A stretch of DNA of 64,000 bases from Shimia isoporae. GTDB taxonomy: Bacteria; Pseudomonadota; Alphaproteobacteria; Rhodobacterales; Rhodobacteraceae. The stretch is taken from assembly GCF_004346865.1 (NCBI RefSeq), contig NZ_SMGR01000001.1:1054001-1118000 (forward strand), written 5' to 3'. The translations under genes and the position numbers were made by a program. Of this stretch, positions 60,199-64,000 are shown one piece after another; within the stretch, counting starts at the first letter, position 1; each line of letters begins with the position of its first letter. The notes beneath the pieces were generated by a model. It ran no database searches. It saw nothing but the letters and a program-made list of their open reading frames with translations, and was not told the DNA's origin.

Positions 60199-61392
60199 TT
60201 ACGGTTCTCTGAACGCTTCGCGGGACTTGTAAAGCGGCTTCATCAAATAGCGCAGAACCGTTTTGGAACCGGTGTGCAATTCGACGCTCGCGCGCATGCC
60301 CGGCCGGATTTCGATGGCTTTTTGGCGGTCGGTCAGATTGTCCACGTCCACCGTAACGGTCACGCGATAAAACGGCGGCGCGGAGGGATCGCGTTCGTCC
60401 TCGAAAGTGTCGGCGGAAATGAAATCAACCTTGCCTTTGAGCGTGCCGTAAATGGTGTAGTCATAGGCTGTCAGCTTTATTGATGCATCCTGTCCCGGTT
60501 CAACATTGGCAATGTTTTCCGGGCGCACGCGGGCTTCGACAAACAGGTCTTCGCCAAGAGGGATGATCTCGAAGATTTCTTCACCGGGGCGCACCACGCC
60601 TCCGATTGTCGTGACGGCCAGATTGTTGACGATGCCGCGCATGGGGGCGGTGATCACGGTCCTGTTGAGTTGGTCCGTCGCCAAACGCATTTCCTGTTTG
60701 AGAGAGGTGATGTCCTTGAGGGTTTCCGAGTACTCTTCCGCCAGCACCAGTTCGGCCTGCGTAAGGATGTCCATGTAGCGTATCTCGGCCTCTGACGCTT
60801 TTTCGCGCGCCTTGTTGACCTCAAGCAGAGCCACATACTCTTTCTTGTAGAGCCCTTCCATATTGCGAAGCTCTTCTTTGGCTTGCTCAAGCTGGGTAAA
60901 AGCGCCCTCGCGGCGACTGTCCAAATCGGTCTGGCGGGCTTTGAGCAACGCGCGCTCCGAGGCCAGCATCCGCTCTGCGCGGGTGGCAAGTGTGTCCGGA
61001 ACGGTAAATTCGAACGCGCCGGCGATTTCAGCCTCCAAGCGCATCCGGCGAATTTCCAAAGCGTCGATCTGGTCTTGCAGGTCGTCAAATGCCGAGCGGA
61101 AACGGGTATCGCTGAGCGTGGCGAGGACTTGGCCTGCTTCTACAAGGTCGCCCTGCTTGACGGCGAGGTCGGCCAGAATACCGCCTTCAAGGTTTTGGAC
61201 GGATTGGCTGCGCGACGAACTGACAACTTCACCATCTGCGCGCACGATTTCATCGACCCAGGCGAAAGCAGCCCAAACCAGAAACAGAAGCACGGCACCG
61301 GCGATCAGCCGGATGGTCAGTCTCGAGGCACGCAATTGTTCCTCAAAAGCCGTATCCTCATTGTCAAAGTGTTCCGGTGTCAGGCTGGTCAT
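60199..61392 (-). CDS. Type I secretion membrane fusion protein (HlyD family)
   Basis: 397 aa. One N-terminal membrane helix (LTIRLIAGAVLLFLVWAAFA), a beta-barrel/lipoyl part (SVQNLEGGILADLAVKQGDL), a long coiled-coil hairpin (about 105-245) and the C-terminal segment typical of HlyD (VTVTVDVDNLTDRQKAIEIRPGMRA). It bridges the inner-membrane ABC protein to the outer-membrane channel. ATGA overlap with the ABC gene; last gene of the secretion operon. The RTX protein at 34.9 kb is a possible substrate. Confidence 0.93.
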   Translation of the reverse strand: MTSLTPEHFDNEDTAFEEQLRASRLTIRLIAGAVLLFLVWAAFAWVDEIVRADGEVVSSSRSQSVQNLEGGILADLAVKQGDLVEAGQVLATLSDTRFRSAFDDLQDQIDALEIRRMRLEAEIAGAFEFTVPDTLATRAERMLASERALLKARQTDLDSRREGAFTQLEQAKEELRNMEGLYKKEYVALLEVNKAREKASEAEIRYMDILTQAELVLAEEYSETLKDITSLKQEMRLATDQLNRTVITAPMRGIVNNLAVTTIGGVVRPGEEIFEIIPLGEDLFVEARVRPENIANVEPGQDASIKLTAYDYTIYGTLKGKVDFISADTFEDERDPSAPPFYRVTVTVDVDNLTDRQKAIEIRPGMRASVELHTGSKTVLRYLMKPLYKSREAFREP

Positions 61393-63686
61393 GCGCGCTC
61401 TCCCGCAGCGAGGTGGGCGAGCACTTTCTCTCTTGGCCCGTCTACAACCAAGCGTCCGCTTTGAAGGATGAGAGTCCTTGTGGAAAGCGCCAGAATGGGC
61501 GTGCGGTGGGTCGCGATAAGTGCCGTGCGCCCCTCAAGCCAAGTGTCCAGTCGGCTGACAAGCGTACGTTCCAGCGTCTGATCCAGTGCCGCAGTGGGTT
61601 CGTCCAGCAGGACAACAGGGGGATTTTGTAGCCAGAGCCGTGCCCAGCCGATGGACTGTCGTTGACCGATGGAGAGGCCTTCGCCACCGTCGCGGACCTG
61701 AAGATCAAGGCCCTGCGGATGGTTGCGTATAAACTCGCCCAGCCCCGCGAAATCGATTGCCTGCATCAGGCGGTCGTCATCGCGCTCCAGTTGCGTGAGG
61801 TTAAGGTTGTCGCGGAGTGAACCAGCAAACAGCCGAACATCCTGCGACAGGTACCCGATCCCGCGTCGCAAATCTCGTGGATCGATTTGCCCCATGTCGG
61901 CACCGTCGATCAGAATACGGCCTTTGGTAGGCCCATAAAGTCCTGCAAGCAGTTTGAGCAGCGTGGACTTTCCGGAACCATTGGCGCCGAGAATGGTCAC
62001 ACGTTGCCCCGGTTTGATTACGACGCCGGGCACATCCAGCGTCGGGGCCGCTTCTTCGTCATAACCAAAGCTGACTTCCCGCAATTCAAACTGGCCTTTC
62101 AGGCTTTCGCGGCGCAGGTACTTGCGGGCGCCGTCTTTCTCTTGTTCGGAGAGGGCAATTGCATCAAGGCTTTCAAGCGCTCCCTTGACGTTGGACCAGC
62201 GTGCGAGAGTGCCGGCGAACTGGGTCAACGGTGACAGAGTTCGTGATGTCAGAATGCCAACCGCGATTATGGTTCCCACAGTGAATTCGCCAGCGAAAAC
62301 AAGATAAGTGCCGATCACGACGGTCGCGATATACGTCATCTGCTGAACGCCGTTGGACCAGTGGGTCAGGGTCGCGGCCAGCCGGCGCTGCTCCGCAGAC
62401 GAATACGAAGATACCTCGTTCAGCTCGTCCCAAAGGCGCAGAACACGTTCCTCTCCGCGCTGTGTCTTGACTGTATCAAGTTCGGTAATGACTTCCTGCA
62501 GCAAACGACCGACCTTTGTCGATGCGCCCTGGGTCTGACGGGACAAGTCGATCATTCGCTTTTGCAAGAGATAGGCCGGTAAGACCATCAGCAGACCGCC
62601 AGCGACCAGCACCCAGACCATGTTGCCGGCGATGGAGGCGACCAGCGCAAGAAAGATCAGGATGAACGGCATGTCGGCCAAAACGGAAATCGTGCTGGAC
62701 GTGAAAAAGTCGCGCACGGCCCCGAAATCACGCATGGCGGCAAACAAGCCCGAAGGGGGCAGGGGGCGCCGGTCGGAGCGCATACCCAAAAGGCGCTTCA
62801 TCAGGCGATGCTGGATCGAAAGCTCCATACGGCGGCCTGCGGCGTCGGACATTCGCGCACGGGCAAGTTTCAGAGCGCCTTCAAGCAGGATCGCGCAGAT
62901 AACGCCCATTGCAAGCACCCAGAGCGTCGCTTCGGACTGATGCGGGATAACGCGGTCGTAGACTTGCAGCGAGAAAAGCGCGACCGCCACAGCAAGAAGG
63001 TTCGCGACCAGCGACCCCAACATAATTTCGCCGACGTGCCGACGGTACTTGGTAAACTCGCCCCAGAACCAATGGTCGTTGGTGATCTGCGGCACATGTC
63101 TGTCGGCCAACTGGCGCAGCGAGACCTTTGCCGCCAGAGCCTGTCCGGTGAAAAACGGCGCGAACTCCGTTACCGGCACTTCGGCGCGGTTGTCGGGCTG
63201 GCTAGGATCGTAGACTGTGAGTGTCTCTTCTTCCTGTGACAGCACAAGGACCGACTGCCCGTTGCTCATCATCGTGATCGCGGGCCAGCTCTTGGGCGCA
63301 ATCGCGAGAGATTTGTGGATCTTGGGATCCACGCCCGTGTGGGAAAGCGCCTTTGCCAGTGCAGTCAAGGTCACGTCGCCGGGCGATGTCGTCCACATGA
63401 ACTCGCCAACATCCGAAACCGGAACGTCCACTCCGTTGAGAGCGGCCAGAGTCGAGACGAGGCCGGCACGATGTTCGATGCGAGTCGCAGTGGCTTCTAC
63501 CAGGTCGTGCAGCGCGTCAGCCGGTTTTGCCGCAGGTTTCGGCGTTGTTTGCGCTTGGCTCAGCGTGACGCTTGCCTTGGGTTCAGATTGCTTTGGTTTG
63601 GACGGTGTGTTTTGCGGCGTGTTGGCGGCGGCACCGGGTTTCACGGCGGCGATCGAGAGAACAACCGGGGCTTTGGCCTTGGTCAA
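61389..63686 (-). CDS. Type I secretion ABC transporter (permease/ATPase, LapB-like)
   Basis: 765 aa. A Pro/Ala/Lys-rich N-terminus (1-55) precedes a C39-peptidase-like domain without the catalytic Cys (about 60-195), six transmembrane helices (about 215-490), and an ATPase with Walker A GANGSGKST (567-575), signature LSIGQRQ (671-677) and Walker B VVLLDE (691-696). The degenerate C39 domain is typical of exporters of RTX proteins and adhesins, where it binds the unfolded substrate. Coupled by 4-bp overlaps to both neighbours. Confidence 0.93.
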   Translation of the reverse strand: MTKAKAPVVLSIAAVKPGAAANTPQNTPSKPKQSEPKASVTLSQAQTTPKPAAKPADALHDLVEATATRIEHRAGLVSTLAALNGVDVPVSDVGEFMWTTSPGDVTLTALAKALSHTGVDPKIHKSLAIAPKSWPAITMMSNGQSVLVLSQEEETLTVYDPSQPDNRAEVPVTEFAPFFTGQALAAKVSLRQLADRHVPQITNDHWFWGEFTKYRRHVGEIMLGSLVANLLAVAVALFSLQVYDRVIPHQSEATLWVLAMGVICAILLEGALKLARARMSDAAGRRMELSIQHRLMKRLLGMRSDRRPLPPSGLFAAMRDFGAVRDFFTSSTISVLADMPFILIFLALVASIAGNMVWVLVAGGLLMVLPAYLLQKRMIDLSRQTQGASTKVGRLLQEVITELDTVKTQRGEERVLRLWDELNEVSSYSSAEQRRLAATLTHWSNGVQQMTYIATVVIGTYLVFAGEFTVGTIIAVGILTSRTLSPLTQFAGTLARWSNVKGALESLDAIALSEQEKDGARKYLRRESLKGQFELREVSFGYDEEAAPTLDVPGVVIKPGQRVTILGANGSGKSTLLKLLAGLYGPTKGRILIDGADMGQIDPRDLRRGIGYLSQDVRLFAGSLRDNLNLTQLERDDDRLMQAIDFAGLGEFIRNHPQGLDLQVRDGGEGLSIGQRQSIGWARLWLQNPPVVLLDEPTAALDQTLERTLVSRLDTWLEGRTALIATHRTPILALSTRTLILQSGRLVVDGPREKVLAHLAAGERA

Positions 63687-64000
63687 ATCGCGTCTCCGTT
63701 CGCCAGAAGACCCATGTCTCGGGCCAGTTGCAGCTGCGCGAGGATCTTGTCGTATTTCGCGTCAATCCCGTCCAGAGCGCGATAGGTGGATTGTTCGTAG
63801 ACATCAACGACTTCCAACACAGATCGTTGGCCAGCGCGGAACTGAGCTTCGAAAAGTTTATAGGTCTGGCGCCCGTCGCGGGCCAAAGTATTGGCCTCTT
63901 TCTCCTGACGGGAAAGGCTTTCGATTTCACGGCGCAGGCGGCTTTCGGAGCGTGCGGAGTCTTCTTGCGCTTCCTCAACCTGCCGTTTGGCCGTTTCCTT
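63683..64000 (-). CDS. Outer-membrane TolC-family channel (C-terminal end only)
   Basis: The last 105 residues of a protein that begins beyond the window. They are mostly alpha-helical with heptads (VEEAQEDSARSESRLRREIE) and include the TolC-like segment YKLFEAQFRAGQRSVLEVVD, then LQLARDMGLLANG. Directly upstream of, and coupled to, the type I ABC transporter gene, so it completes the three-part secretion system. Confidence 0.88.
   Translation of the reverse strand, partial: KETAKRQVEEAQEDSARSESRLRREIESLSRQEKEANTLARDGRQTYKLFEAQFRAGQRSVLEVVDVYEQSTYRALDGIDAKYDKILAQLQLARDMGLLANGDAI

Overview
The window looks like chromosomal DNA of an alphaproteobacterium of the Rhodobacterales, most likely a marine Roseobacter-type member of the Rhodobacteraceae. 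The grounds are the gene families seen together: an RpoE-ChrR pair with ChrR metal ligands at the Rhodobacter spacing, a GapR/DUF2312 nucleoid protein, an ScfR-type regulator, a symporter-histidine kinase, a FliM/FliN-like protein with an acidic repeat tail, RTX proteins, a CtrA-type box, and moderately high GC. There is one tRNA (Thr, anticodon UGU) and no rRNA, CRISPR array, transposase or prophage gene.

Layout. 0-2 kb: end of a branched-chain amino acid type ABC operon (permease, Tat-exported binding protein). 2-8.2 kb: ScfR-like regulator, lone receiver, small membrane protein, solute-symporter/histidine-kinase hybrid and a FliM/FliN-like protein. 8.2-10.5 kb: a sulfur operon (DUF442, two YeeE/YedE halves, persulfide-dioxygenase-like hydrolase) behind a perfect inverted repeat. 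10.6-17.7 kb: housekeeping and poorly known genes (DksA-like, fatty-acid oxidation-like fusion, GapR, MtfA-like peptidase, iron-type ABC permease). 17.7-28.7 kb: tRNA-Thr followed by a surface-glycan locus with two glycosyltransferases, GalE, a UDP-xylose synthase-like enzyme, a double methyltransferase, a sulfotransferase and a sulfotransferase-methyltransferase fusion. 28.7-34.7 kb: a five-gene lipid operon (related to furan fatty acid synthesis genes) divergent from rpoE-chrR, with matching RpoE-type promoters facing both ways. 34.8-38.7 kb: a large RTX protein with a glycoside-hydrolase-like core. 38.8-42.8 kb: a FAH-family enzyme and a 1070-residue reductive dehalogenase fused to its own reductase. 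43-56 kb: acetate metabolism (ackA, pta-type acyltransferase, acs-adk-DUF4212-acetate symporter) with DUF294 and a membrane-bound exonuclease. 56-60 kb: protease, LysE exporter, PsiE-like protein and a serine hydrolase in a looser, less compact stretch. 60.2-64 kb: a type I secretion system that runs off the window edge.

How it fits together. Two themes recur. The first is two-carbon metabolism: Acs makes acetyl-CoA and AMP, Adk next to it recycles the AMP, the DUF4212/symporter pair imports acetate, AckA and the Pta-type enzyme give the low-affinity route, and ScfR plus the symporter-kinase are plausible regulators. The second is the cell surface: the glycan locus, the RTX glycosidase-like protein and the type I secretion system. 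The RpoE operon and the sulfur operon are stress-response modules. The most unusual genes are the self-sufficient reductive dehalogenase, the sulfotransferase-methyltransferase fusion, a sensor-like membrane protein whose output domain is a DEDDh exonuclease, and a FadB-like fusion with altered residues in both active sites.
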